Shown: piece after piece, positions 1-8,091 of the stretch | Layout of the letters: every line of letters begins with the position of its first letter | Numbering within the stretch: position 1 is the stretch's first letter | NCBI GenBank assembly: GCA_942493125.1 | Contig: OW818667.1 | Span: forward strand, 2,356,001-2,420,000 | Direction of reading: 5' to 3' | From: Fusibacter_C sp942493125 | GTDB taxonomy: Bacteria > Bacillota > Clostridia > Peptostreptococcales > Acidaminobacteraceae | DNA: 64,000 bases | Translations under genes and position numbers: made by a program | The notes under the pieces: model-generated | Seen by the model: the letters and a program-made list of their open reading frames with translations, nothing else | What the model was told of the DNA's origin: nothing | The model's database searches: none

Positions 1-555
1 GGAAAAGCGATTATTATTGGACATTCCATTGGTGCACAAATTCTGATGTGGATGATGAAAAATATGCGTGAAATTGTCTATAAAGGCGTTGTAATTAGCG
101 GCTTGAACAAACCGATGAAGGGCATCGGTTGGATGATTAAACCGGCAATATATTGCTCGATGCCACTTATCAAATTTAAGCGCTTTGCAAGGCTTCAGAG
201 TAAAGAGTTGTCTCTTCCGGACTCGATGTTTGAGCAGTATTTCAAAGACTCACTGTTGTTGAGTCCAGCGACGTTGACGAATATTCTCAAAGAAAATATG
301 ACCTTTGAGTTTGGCGGAAGCTGTGGGTCTGAGGGTATTGTAATCGTAGGAGATGCAGAGAAAAACATCATGAAGCAGTCTGCCAATATCACAGCAAAAG
401 TGTTGGGTAATAAAGGCTATTATAATGTGGAATCTGCCGCTCACGGCATCCCGTATGAGAAACCAGAAGTGTTGAACCAGTTAATCACACTTTTTTTGAA
501 GGGTGAGCTAGAGTCTGAAACAGTATATGGTGTGAAGCTTGTATCGGTGGTATGA
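1..555 (+). CDS. Alpha/beta hydrolase, 5' end cut by the window
   Basis: The reading frame is already open at base 1 and runs to a TGA at 553-555, giving the last 184 residues. The first visible residues contain GHSIG, a GxSxG nucleophile elbow typical of serine alpha/beta hydrolases. The C-terminal part has an alternating strand/helix pattern with HG (AAHGIPYE), where the catalytic histidine of the fold normally sits. The substrate cannot be told. An in-frame ATG at 46 lies downstream of the nucleophile motif and is not the start. The gene ends only 10 bp before the insertion sequence. Confidence 0.75.
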   Translation, partial: GKAIIIGHSIGAQILMWMMKNMREIVYKGVVISGLNKPMKGIGWMIKPAIYCSMPLIKFKRFARLQSKELSLPDSMFEQYFKDSLLLSPATLTNILKENMTFEFGGSCGSEGIVIVGDAEKNIMKQSANITAKVLGNKGYYNVESAAHGIPYEKPEVLNQLITLFLKGELESETVYGVKLVSVV

Positions 556-594
556 GAGAAAATAGAAGGGGCTGTTGCAAAATAGACCCAAAGT

Positions 595-644
595 AAAAAA
601 TGGACCTTAGCAAATCAAATTTGATTTGTTGAGGTCCATTTTTA
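595..644. terminator. Palindromic hairpin at the left end of the IS
   Basis: A long stem (TGGACCT ... AGGTCCA outside, CAAATCAAATTTGATTTG core) is flanked by an A tract on the left and a T tract on the right, so it could terminate transcription from either side. It probably shields the transposase from read-through of the upstream hydrolase gene. Confidence 0.6.
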
Positions 645-684
645 TTGTATAAATGTTTAGAACTGGCTCGCAGAGCCAGTTCAG

Positions 685-2292
685 ATGAGTTATAATTATT
701 TTACTATGAACAATCTAACTCATATTGATTTTACAAAAAAAGGTCACACAATGCAACTAAAAATGAAATTTGATGTGGCAACATATATTCCTATGGATAG
801 CAAGGTCAGATTGGTGTGCAATATTGTCGAGGAGATGAATTTAGATTCTGTATTAAGCACCTACTCCGTCAAGGGGAGAAAGCCAGTTATTGACCCAGTT
901 ACCATGTTGAAAATTCTTATGTTTTGCTATAGCGAAGGCATTTATTCCTGTCGCAAGATTGAGGATTTTTGCACATATGATACGAGAGCACATTTCTTGC
1001 TCGAAGGAAGTAAACCACCTGATCATACAACCATCAATCGTTTTCGCAAGATCTTAGAAGACTTTTCATCAGATTTACTGACTCAGTTTGTTGAACTACT
1101 CATGCAAGAAGGTCATGTGAATTTAAAGAACATCTACATCGATGGGACTAAGATTGAATCCGCTGCAGGTCGTTATACTTTCGTATGGCGTAAGTCGGTA
1201 GAAAAATATCAAAACAAACTTAAAGAACAACTCATTGAAGAACTCGGTTTGCCAGAGGATAGCAGCTTAGAATATGTAACAGAGTGTGTCAAACAAGCTT
1301 TTAACAACATCCGTAATATTTGTAAAAGTAAGAATATCGTTTTTGTTCACGGGATTGGAAAACGAAAAACTGAATATCAGCGTGATTATGAAAACAAGAA
1401 AGAAAAGCTTGATAAACTGCAGAAATATGAGGAACATCTGTCAATCATGGCTGATCGTAACAGCTATTCAAAGACGGACCACGATGCAACCTTCATGCGA
1501 ATGAAAGAAGATCATATGCTAAACGGCCAACTGAAACCCGCATATAACGTTCAGTTAGCTTCAAGCGGTGCATTTATCGTTGGCGTCATGGGCAGTCAGA
1601 AAAGCAATGACCTGCATACTCTCAAGCCATTTTTAGAACAAATGATGCCGCGCTATGGTGAGCATTTATGTAATGTTGTGGCAGATGCAGGCTACGAAAG
1701 CGTTGAAAATTACGCTTATCTACGCGATAAGTGGTTGAGACCTTATATCAAACCCGCAAACTATGAAACAAGCAAAAAGAAAAGTTCAAAAGAAGACATT
1801 GGCCAAAGAGAAAATATGCTCTACTTGGAAAATGAGGATGTCTATGTTTGCAAAAACGGGAAAAGACTGATGCGTACCAAGGACCAAGTCCGAAACTATG
1901 AATCTGGATTCACGGATACGCTTTATTCATACAAGTGTTTTGAATGTACGGGATGTCCTTATAATAGTCAATGTATCAAGAGTAAAAAAGCGGAAGGCGG
2001 ATCAGAAAAACACATAAAGTTTTCGCCAGCTTTTCAGAATTACCGAAAACAATCAAATCATAATATAACTACCGAAGAAGGTATCATACAGCGCATCAAT
2101 CGATCGATACAAGCAGAAGGTATGTTTTCGAAACTAAAAGATGGTTTGAAATATGACCGTTTTAGGCATCGCGGTATTAAAGGCGTTATATCGGACATCA
2201 CCCTAATGGCCATTGGCATCAATTTGAATAAGCTACATTCAAAAATGATTAAGAACCAAACAGGTGTGATTGAGTACAAAAAAGTCGCATAA
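685..2292 (+). CDS. IS1182-family transposase
   Basis: The 535-residue protein has the layout of IS1182/IS5-superfamily transposases. An N-terminal helical DUF772-like domain (about residues 40-140, with DHTTINRFRK) is followed by an RNase-H-like DDE domain. The likely acidic triad is Asp in YIDGTKIES, Asp in VVADAGYES and Glu in IQAEGMFSKLK. A cysteine cluster (CFECTGCPYNSQC) sits before the last catalytic residue, as usual in this family. No frameshift is seen, so the enzyme is probably functional. No good ribosome binding site precedes ATG 685. An internal ATG at 751 follows AAAAAGG and could be the real start. Confidence 0.9.
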   Translation: MSYNYFTMNNLTHIDFTKKGHTMQLKMKFDVATYIPMDSKVRLVCNIVEEMNLDSVLSTYSVKGRKPVIDPVTMLKILMFCYSEGIYSCRKIEDFCTYDTRAHFLLEGSKPPDHTTINRFRKILEDFSSDLLTQFVELLMQEGHVNLKNIYIDGTKIESAAGRYTFVWRKSVEKYQNKLKEQLIEELGLPEDSSLEYVTECVKQAFNNIRNICKSKNIVFVHGIGKRKTEYQRDYENKKEKLDKLQKYEEHLSIMADRNSYSKTDHDATFMRMKEDHMLNGQLKPAYNVQLASSGAFIVGVMGSQKSNDLHTLKPFLEQMMPRYGEHLCNVVADAGYESVENYAYLRDKWLRPYIKPANYETSKKKSSKEDIGQRENMLYLENEDVYVCKNGKRLMRTKDQVRNYESGFTDTLYSYKCFECTGCPYNSQCIKSKKAEGGSEKHIKFSPAFQNYRKQSNHNITTEEGIIQRINRSIQAEGMFSKLKDGLKYDRFRHRGIKGVISDITLMAIGINLNKLHSKMIKNQTGVIEYKKVA

Positions 2293-2410
2293 TCTGAGAT
2301 TGTAAAATCTACAGGATAGGCTTTTTTGAGTGCGTCTAAAAACCTTGAAAAACTACAATCATCAAAATCACCATCAAAAGATGATGTGTTGAATTATCAA
2401 CGGACATGGA

Positions 2411-2460
2411 AAAGGAGCTGTTGCTCATCTAATTTCTTAGATCTGCAACAGCTCCTTTTT
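2411..2460 (+). terminator. Hairpin at the right end of the IS
   Basis: AAAGGAGCTGTTGC at 2411-2424 pairs with GCAACAGCTCCTTT at 2445-2458, enclosing a smaller ATCT...AGAT pairing and ending in a T run. The right arm is also the IS right inverted repeat, so the structure combines transposon end and terminator. Confidence 0.6.
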
Positions 2461-2707
2461 TTAGTTTCAATAATTTGATGTTAGATGGTAGATGTTTAAT
2501 AATTGATATTTGGTACTTGATATTTGATATTTTGCAAATTTGGTTAAGCATAAATATGATTGTTCGCTTGGTATAATTTGTTGATATGTTATTGAATTGT
2601 TGATTATTTAGGCGCTGAATCACTTGATCACTTGATCACTTAATCACTTGATCACTTAATCACTTAATCATCTAAATCACCAAATAGCGTAAAAGTATTA
2701 ATAGCTA
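2461..2707. other. AT-rich intergenic stretch without genes
   Basis: This is AT-rich DNA with short reiterations (TTGATATTT three times near 2500-2533) and the 8-bp tandem array described separately. No reading frame with a ribosome binding site was found on either strand. Confidence 0.5.
2619..2674. repeat. 8-bp tandem array, about seven units
   Basis: The unit ATCACTTG/ATCACTTA occurs six times head to tail, followed by a diverged ATCATCTA. This is a small satellite; its units are far too short, and without spacers, for a CRISPR array. Confidence 0.8.
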
Positions 2708-2819
2708 GGCAGCGTGCATAGGCATGCTGGAACGATTCCGCAGGGACTTCTATCCGACAAAAAGTCGGAATAAGAAGAAGTCCCGAGGACTTAGTGGAAG
2801 TGTGCCTGTGCACGATGCC
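2708..2819. repeat. Large imperfect stem-loop element downstream of thiT
   Basis: Outer arms 2708-2727 and 2800-2819 are complementary at 16 of 20 positions. Inside lie GGGACTTCT (2743-2751) against AGAAGTCCC (2776-2784) and, at the tip, TCCGAC (2753-2758) against GTCGGA (2764-2769). The nested arms span 112 bp. The element could be a folded RNA in the 3' region of thiT or a small inverted-repeat element. No second copy lies in this window. Confidence 0.55.
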
Positions 2820-2849
2820 GTGCGTTTTCATTATGCCAAAGTGATGCCC

Positions 2850-3389
2850 TTACTTCAAGTTCCCAAGTGATTTCCTAAGCAACATGAACACGATAACAGA
2901 GATGATGATTTCTGGTACCATGTACGATGCGTTATAGATCAGCGAGTAAATCACTGGATGCGTGCCTTCTGGCGCATAAGATGCGAAGAATATGAAGCCC
3001 GACAGGAAGTGAGCGACGAAGCGAAGGCCCAAAGCGACTGTGATGGCAGTGATGACTTTTGCTGGTGTTGATTTGTCATTGGCCATGAAGCCCATGAAAC
3101 CGACCGCTGCAAATGCCAGTGGGTAGTCCATGATGACCGAGAGTGGATGTGCGGCATATGGTTCGATGAAGAACTGTAGAAGGCCGTAGACTGCGCCTAC
3201 AAACATTCCGCGAACGCCGCCCCAACGATAGGCGAATACTAAGATTGGGATCATGCTACCCGCTGTTACGGAACCGCCGTTGACCCATAGGGGGGTCTTC
3301 ATTTTGATAAAGCTTAAAACGGTTGCAATGGCAATCATCATTGCACCTTCCACCAACATTCTGGTAGAGAAAACTGACTTTCTTTCCAT
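2850..3389 (-). CDS. thiT: Thiamine ECF transporter S component ThiT
   Basis: The 179-residue, six-helix membrane protein is the substrate-binding subunit for thiamine of an energy-coupling-factor importer. It needs EcfT and EcfA proteins encoded elsewhere. Family features are the C-terminal stretch SGFIFFASYAPEG and conserved aromatic and acidic positions of the thiamine pocket. I chose ATG 3389 because GGAGGT lies 6 bases upstream; a longer frame to 3431 has no such site. A TPP riboswitch and terminator lie in the leader, so thiamine pyrophosphate should switch the gene off. The gene stands alone. Confidence 0.92.
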   Translation of the reverse strand: MERKSVFSTRMLVEGAMMIAIATVLSFIKMKTPLWVNGGSVTAGSMIPILVFAYRWGGVRGMFVGAVYGLLQFFIEPYAAHPLSVIMDYPLAFAAVGFMGFMANDKSTPAKVITAITVALGLRFVAHFLSGFIFFASYAPEGTHPVIYSLIYNASYMVPEIIISVIVFMLLRKSLGNLK

Positions 3390-3465
3390 AGTGATACCTC
3401 CATTTAAATGTGTGTCGTGATATTCATACAAATCACGGCAAATCTAAATGATTCGACAGTGTAAA

Positions 3466-3498
3466 ATAAAAAACCATGCTTGGGGGTCCAAACATGGT
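3466..3498 (-). terminator. Riboswitch-controlled intrinsic terminator before thiT
   Basis: On the minus strand CCATGTTTGG pairs with CCAAGCATGG (3488-3497 with 3474-3483) and is followed by six T. It lies directly after the TPP aptamer and before the thiT start, the arrangement of transcription attenuation. Confidence 0.85.
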
Positions 3499-3513
3499 CA
3501 AATTTTCATTTTT

Positions 3514-3594
3514 CCACACTTTCCTCCGCTAGGGTTAACTAGTTCAGGTTCAAAGGGTTACGCATATGCGCTCTCAGCTAAAAGCACCCCTAGG
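3514..3594 (-). promoter_or_regulatory. TPP (thi-box) riboswitch
   Basis: Read on the minus strand it has the conserved order of the THI element: AGGGGTGC, CTGAGAG, ACCCTTTGAACCTGA, GTTAA and a closing AGCGGAGGAAAGTGTGG. Its position in front of thiT fits the known thiamine regulon. Confidence 0.95.
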
Positions 3595-3626
3595 TGAATC
3601 ATTTTATTCAATTAAGTTACATGGAT

Positions 3627-3655
3627 ATAGTACCACAAAACACTGCCTTTGTAAA
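3627..3655 (-). promoter_or_regulatory. SigA-type promoter of thiT
   Basis: On the minus strand TTTACA and TACTAT are separated by 17 bases, upstream of the TPP aptamer. Confidence 0.6.
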
Positions 3656-3754
3656 TGCAATCAAGCGTTAAGGTCACAGTTCTTCGATGACAAAGTTACT
3701 TTATTGCACAATGTAACTATGGTCCAGGATGCGAATTCAGTGGATCACATATTA

Positions 3755-5845
3755 TCAGTTTGTGCTCTCACTATACTGCAGCGTGTAAAGGTCGTAGTAC
3801 ATGCCTTGCTTGGCGAGGAGCTCTTGGTGGTTGCCGATCTCCTTGATTTCGCCTTTGCTCATGACGATGATTTTGTCAGCGTGCTGGATAGTTGAGAGGC
3901 GATGTGCGACGATGAGCGTCGTACGGCCTTTGATGATTCGGTTGATGGCGTCCTGGATGAGCAGTTCTGTTTCAGTATCTATGTTTGAGGTCGCTTCATC
4001 GAGAATCAAGATGCCCGGGTCAAATACAAGGGCCCTGGCGAAAGACAGAAGCTGACGTTGGCCAGCGGATAAGGTTGCGCCACGCTCAACGACGGGTTCG
4101 TTGTAGGCTTTGGGAAGCTTTGTGATGAAGTGGTCGGCATTGACGTAGGTCGCGATCTCTTTGATCTGGTTGTCTGTGATGTCCTGATTGTAGAGTCTGA
4201 TGTTGCTTTTGATATCGCCTGAGAATAAGAAGACGTCTTGTAGCACTATGCCGATGTGGTGTCTGAGATCGTGCATGTCGAGGTCTCGGATGTCGATGCC
4301 ATCGATGGTGATGCGGCCTCTTTGTATATCGTAGAAACGGTTGAGAAGGCTGATAATGGTAGTTTTGCCCGATCCCGTGGCACCCACGAGTGCGATGGCT
4401 TCGCCTTCTTTGGCAAAAAAGCTCACGCCTTTCAGGACGTAGTCGTCGTCAGTTTTGGGGTCGTTTGCATAGCTGAACCAGACGTCTTCAAACGCAATTT
4501 CGCCCTTAAAGTGGTCAGGGTCGAGTTTCTTCGGTAGGTCTGGGTTGGTGATGGAAGATTTTTCATCGAGGAGCATGAAAATACGCTCGGCGCTCGCCAT
4601 GGAAGACTGCAGGATGTTGAATTTTTCACTCAGGTCCATGATAGGTCTGAAAAACTGCTGGGTGTACGTGATGAAGGCCACAAGGACGCCTAGCTCGACG
4701 GTTCTTTGGATGGCATCTCCGCCACCAAACCACAGAAGAAGTGCCAGTGAGAGAGAATATGCGAGGTTCATGGTCGGTCTGAAGATAGCGTAGACGTGGG
4801 TCTCTTCGATAGAGCTGTCGAGAAAGTCTTTATTGATGACGTCGAAATCGTCGTTGATCCCCTTTTCTTTGTTGAAAATCTGGATGATTTTCATACCGTT
4901 GATGTTTTCGGCGAGGGTGGCATTGATGCGGGCAATTTTGATTTTGACATCCCTTTGCACATTTCGCGCCTTGCGTCTAAAGAGGGACGCGGAGAGTATG
5001 ACCAGTGGCATGGTGGCAAAGCAGATGAGCGTCAGCTTGATGTTGATGATGGCCATGACGACGACGGTGCCAGCCAGCAGGAGAAAGTCCTTGATGGAGC
5101 TGACGACGACGTTTGTGAACATTTCGTTGATATTGTCCATGTCATTTGAAACCCTCGTGACGAGTCGACCTACCGGGTTTTTATCGAAGAAGCTGAGGCT
5201 CATGCCTTGAATGTGTGAGAATAATTCTTCTCGCATGGTGTAGACGATTTTTTGACTTGCGTAGTTGAGGAGATAAGTGTGGCCGAAGGTGAAGAAGAAG
5301 CTGATGATCAGCAGCGCACCGAGAGTTAGAGTCAGCAACATAACTTGTTTTTTGTTATGAGTTTGTACTGCCTGGATGGCTGTTGGCGCGAGTTTTCTCA
5401 CTTCAAAGGTTTGACCGTTGAGTTCTGCGGTTTTATTTATAGGATCGATGCTAAAGTTCTCAAGGGATTTGGCGGGTTTCATGCCAATGATGAGATAAAT
5501 GTCATCTTCCAAAGTATAAAGTGTTGATAGTTTAAGCGTTGGCGTATCATATTTGCGCGACCAACGTTCAGTGATGGATGGAATGACAAGATTTGTCGCG
5601 TTTTGATTGATATCCACGATCATTTCATCTTTATAGACCCTTTGTTGGACGGGTGAGATGTAATCGTCGATGGCTACTTTTGTAAAGTAGGGAATCGCAA
5701 GGTCCAGCGAGGTGACGAGGAGCATGAGGACGATGCTGATGAAGAGCAGAAAAAACTGCGGCTTTGCGTATTTGAACAGACGCTTCATGATATGCGCGTC
5801 AAATGATTTTTCGATTTCCTGTTCGTGATGGATGTTCTCTGACAT
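3755..5845 (-). CDS. bmrD: Heterodimeric ABC multidrug exporter subunit, BmrD/YheH-like
   Basis: This 696-residue half-transporter has an N-terminal six-helix domain and a C-terminal ATPase. The ATPase shows Walker A GATGSGKTT, signature LSAGQRQLLSFARAL and Walker B ILILDEATSNID with the catalytic Glu present, so this subunit carries the residues of the competent site. An extra extracellular segment of about 110 residues (roughly 55-165) lies between helices 1 and 2, as in BmrD/YheH-type subunits. AGGAGG lies 5 bases before ATG 5845. The partner gene is 8 bp upstream and the two form one operon. The likely role is drug or lipid export. Confidence 0.87.
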   Translation of the reverse strand: MSENIHHEQEIEKSFDAHIMKRLFKYAKPQFFLLFISIVLMLLVTSLDLAIPYFTKVAIDDYISPVQQRVYKDEMIVDINQNATNLVIPSITERWSRKYDTPTLKLSTLYTLEDDIYLIIGMKPAKSLENFSIDPINKTAELNGQTFEVRKLAPTAIQAVQTHNKKQVMLLTLTLGALLIISFFFTFGHTYLLNYASQKIVYTMREELFSHIQGMSLSFFDKNPVGRLVTRVSNDMDNINEMFTNVVVSSIKDFLLLAGTVVVMAIINIKLTLICFATMPLVILSASLFRRKARNVQRDVKIKIARINATLAENINGMKIIQIFNKEKGINDDFDVINKDFLDSSIEETHVYAIFRPTMNLAYSLSLALLLWFGGGDAIQRTVELGVLVAFITYTQQFFRPIMDLSEKFNILQSSMASAERIFMLLDEKSSITNPDLPKKLDPDHFKGEIAFEDVWFSYANDPKTDDDYVLKGVSFFAKEGEAIALVGATGSGKTTIISLLNRFYDIQRGRITIDGIDIRDLDMHDLRHHIGIVLQDVFLFSGDIKSNIRLYNQDITDNQIKEIATYVNADHFITKLPKAYNEPVVERGATLSAGQRQLLSFARALVFDPGILILDEATSNIDTETELLIQDAINRIIKGRTTLIVAHRLSTIQHADKIIVMSKGEIKEIGNHQELLAKQGMYYDLYTLQYSESTN

Positions 5846-5853
5846 AGTGCCTC

Positions 5854-7611
5854 CTAAGCTTCCGAGAGTTTTTCTTCGAGCAGCTGCTTGCGGTACATAT
5901 CGGCGTAGATGCCGTCAAGTGCGATTAGTGCTTCATGTGTGCCGCGTTCAGCGATGGTACCTTCTGATAAGACGATGATTTGCTCGGCGTGCTTGATGGT
6001 GGATAGCCTGTGTGCGATGAGGATGCTCGTCGTGGCGCTAAGTGTTTCCTTCAGATGCGACAGGATGCTCTCTTCCGTCTTGGTGTCTACAGCGGACAGT
6101 GAGTCGTCCATGATGATGATCTCTGGTTTTTTCGCGAGGGCTCTTGCGATGGAGACGCGCTGCTTTTGGCCGCCTGACATGTTGACACCGCGCTCGCCGA
6201 GTTCCGTGTCAAAGCCCTTTGGGAACCCTTGGATTTCGTCGTAGATTTGCGCGATTTTGGTATAATGTGCCACGTCTTCGTCTGTGATGACATCGAGGCC
6301 GAAGCCTACATTGTATTTGATGGTTTTTGAGAATAGGAAGTTGTCCTGTGGGACGTAACCCATCATCGACCTGAGCTTTTGAAGTGGGATGCGGTTGATG
6401 TCGACGCCTCCGATGAGGATTGTGCCGCCTTCAACATTGTAGAGCTTCAGCAGCAGGTTGACGAGCGTCGTTTTACCCGTGCCCGTCTTGCCGACGATGG
6501 CAAGTGTTTCACCGGCATTGACGGTGAGCGAGATGTCTTTAAGGACGTCCGTGTCGGTGCGTGGGTATCTGAAGGATAGATTCTTGATTTCGATTTCAGG
6601 TTTTACGGCATAGGCTGCATTTAGGGCTTCGAGAACACCGATGTCGATGATTTCTGGAGGCGTTTCGAGGATGGTGTTAATGCGCTTGAGCGAAACTTGG
6701 CCACGCTGCAGCATGTTGTAGACAAAGCCCAGTGCCATCATCGGCCAGGAGAGCATGCCCACAAACGTTAGAAATGCAACAAAGTCGCCGATGGAGATCA
6801 CGCCGTCTATGACGAGATTGCCACCGTAGATCATGGCGATAAGCGTACTGAGCATGGCAATGAAACCCACCAGAGGATGGACAATGCCGAATAACTTGGC
6901 CATGGAGATGTTTCTATCGAAGTTATTTTGATTTTTTTCGTTAAAATGATTCAGTGACGCGCGCTCTTGGACGAAGGACTTGATGATGCGCACGCCTGAA
7001 AAATTCTCCTGTGCGACATCGGTGAGGTCCGAAAACGCCTCCTGCACTTTCTGAAAGCGGACGCGAACCTGTTCGCCGAGCACGATGATGAAGATGGCGA
7101 TGAGCGGCAGCGGAATGAGCGCTATGAGTGTCAACTTCAAATCGATTTTTATAATCATGATGACGACGGTCATGATGCCCATAAATAAGGCATCGACCAG
7201 CATGATGACGCCGCCGCCAAAGGCGTTGCGGATGGCTGCGATGTCGTTGGTACAATGCGCCATGAGGTCTCCCGTCTTATGATGGTTGAAGTAATTGAGC
7301 GACATGCGCTCGAGGTGTTGAAACACGCAGCCTCTGAGCCAGTATTCAAGCTTTTTCGCCGTCGCGACGATGGTCATGCGCCAGCCGTAGCGTCCGATGG
7401 CAACGCCCACTGCGATGGCGAGTATGTAGAAGATGTATTTGCCGATAAGTGGCGGCGTTAGGATCCCGTCCGTCAAGGCATCGGTGAAATCGCCTATGAT
7501 CAGCGGGGTGATGAGCTGTAAGGCGTCGATCGCCATAAGCAAAAGGATGCCAAATATGTACCAGCCCATATTTTTCTTTAAAAAATCCGAGATATATCTA
7601 AAATCGCCCAT
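5854..7611 (-). CDS. bmrC: Heterodimeric ABC multidrug exporter subunit, BmrC/YheI-like
   Basis: The 585-residue half-transporter has six membrane helices, then an ATPase with Walker A GKTGTGKTT (about residue 372), signature MSGGQKQRVSIARAL and Walker B IIIMDDSLSAVD. The residue after the Walker B Asp is Asp503, not Glu, as in the degenerate-site subunit of heterodimeric exporters such as BmrC or TM287. That supports pairing with the downstream subunit. GGAGG lies 8 bases before ATG 7611. The stop codon overlaps the ribosome binding site of the next gene, suggesting translational coupling. Base composition is richer in GC than the accessory regions. Confidence 0.87.
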   Translation of the reverse strand: MGDFRYISDFLKKNMGWYIFGILLLMAIDALQLITPLIIGDFTDALTDGILTPPLIGKYIFYILAIAVGVAIGRYGWRMTIVATAKKLEYWLRGCVFQHLERMSLNYFNHHKTGDLMAHCTNDIAAIRNAFGGGVIMLVDALFMGIMTVVIMIIKIDLKLTLIALIPLPLIAIFIIVLGEQVRVRFQKVQEAFSDLTDVAQENFSGVRIIKSFVQERASLNHFNEKNQNNFDRNISMAKLFGIVHPLVGFIAMLSTLIAMIYGGNLVIDGVISIGDFVAFLTFVGMLSWPMMALGFVYNMLQRGQVSLKRINTILETPPEIIDIGVLEALNAAYAVKPEIEIKNLSFRYPRTDTDVLKDISLTVNAGETLAIVGKTGTGKTTLVNLLLKLYNVEGGTILIGGVDINRIPLQKLRSMMGYVPQDNFLFSKTIKYNVGFGLDVITDEDVAHYTKIAQIYDEIQGFPKGFDTELGERGVNMSGGQKQRVSIARALAKKPEIIIMDDSLSAVDTKTEESILSHLKETLSATTSILIAHRLSTIKHAEQIIVLSEGTIAERGTHEALIALDGIYADMYRKQLLEEKLSEA

Positions 7612-7651
7612 TTGAAAAGCCTCCGTATCTGTTTCATTTCTTCATCTATAT

Positions 7652-7660
7652 ATTTTAGCA
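7652..7660 (-). promoter_or_regulatory. Possible extended -10 promoter of the exporter operon
   Basis: TGCTAAAAT on the minus strand lies about 40 bases before the exporter start codon. The -35 box is poor, so the call rests on the extended -10 only. Confidence 0.35.
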
Positions 7661-7810
7661 CATATCGTATAGATTGAAGCCTTAATAGTTACTATTTATA
7701 GGAATAAATTTCGAGCTGCGAAAGGTTATGTGAAGCGCTTTATATTGTGTAATTCAGAGAATGTTTAAAAAAAGTTAACAAGTTAGCCAAAACATTATGA
7801 CGTGGTTCGG

Positions 7811-7839
7811 TTGACAAAACATGTTAAAAATGATATTTT
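7811..7839 (+). promoter_or_regulatory. SigA-type promoter of guaB
   Basis: A perfect TTGACA is followed after 17 bases by TATTTT, about 75 bases upstream of the guanine aptamer. Confidence 0.8.
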
Positions 7840-7907
7840 GATTATTAATATCAATCACTACAATGAAATTTATAGGCATCTATAACTGAACATTTTTTAA
7901 AGACAAT

Positions 7908-7979
7908 GTACTCATATAATTCCAAATGTAACGGCTTGGAAGTCTCTACGCGATGGCCATAATATCGCACTATGGGTTG
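7908..7979 (+). promoter_or_regulatory. Guanine riboswitch (purine class)
   Basis: The conserved core is present: TACTCATATAAT (P1 and J1/2), a P2 stem of TTCCAA/TTGGAA, GTCTCTAC (J2/3), a P3 stem GCGAT/ATCGC and ACTATGGG (J3/1 and P1). The specificity base in J3/1 is C, which marks guanine rather than adenine sensing. Loops P2 and P3 keep the GG and CC needed for the loop-loop contact, although their other bases are unusual. It controls guaB. Confidence 0.9.
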
Positions 7980-8033
7980 ACTCTTATGATTTTTTGAAGC
8001 ACTTTCATTCGGTGTTTTGGGAGGATTATTAAG

Positions 8034-8061
8034 GACAACCTAGAGGTTGTCTTTTTTTATT
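8034..8061 (+). terminator. Attenuator terminator of the guanine riboswitch
   Basis: GACAACC/GGTTGTC with a TAGA loop is followed by seven T. It sits between aptamer and guaB ribosome binding site, so guanine binding should stop transcription. Confidence 0.85.
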
Positions 8062-8091
8062 TTTAAAGGGTCACTATCATAGGAGGAAAAA

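Larger units (their letters stand above)
566..2457 (+). mobile_element. IS1182-family insertion sequence, apparently complete
   Basis: The element carries one full-length transposase and is bounded by imperfect inverted repeats. The left end, AAGGGGCTGTTGCA at 566-579, matches the reverse complement of the right end, TGCAACAGCTCCTT at 2444-2457, in 13 of 14 positions. Each end carries a strong hairpin (595-644 and 2411-2460). No target duplication could be fixed with confidence because the flanks are A/T runs. It inserted just behind the hydrolase stop without breaking it. Confidence 0.8.

Noticed and set aside
566..2457. Composite transposon carrying the defence island
   Set aside because: Only one IS1182 copy is present and the island starts about 9 kb further on, beyond guaA.
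2619..2674. Tandem repeats resembling a CRISPR array
   Set aside because: Units are only 8 bp, contiguous and without spacers, and no cas genes are nearby.
3566..3895. Plus-strand reading frame across the TPP riboswitch and the exporter end
   Set aside because: It overlaps a clear aptamer and a conserved gene on the other strand and has no ribosome binding site.
4796..5149. Asp-rich plus-strand reading frame
   Set aside because: It is antisense to the transmembrane domain of the ABC exporter and has no independent support.
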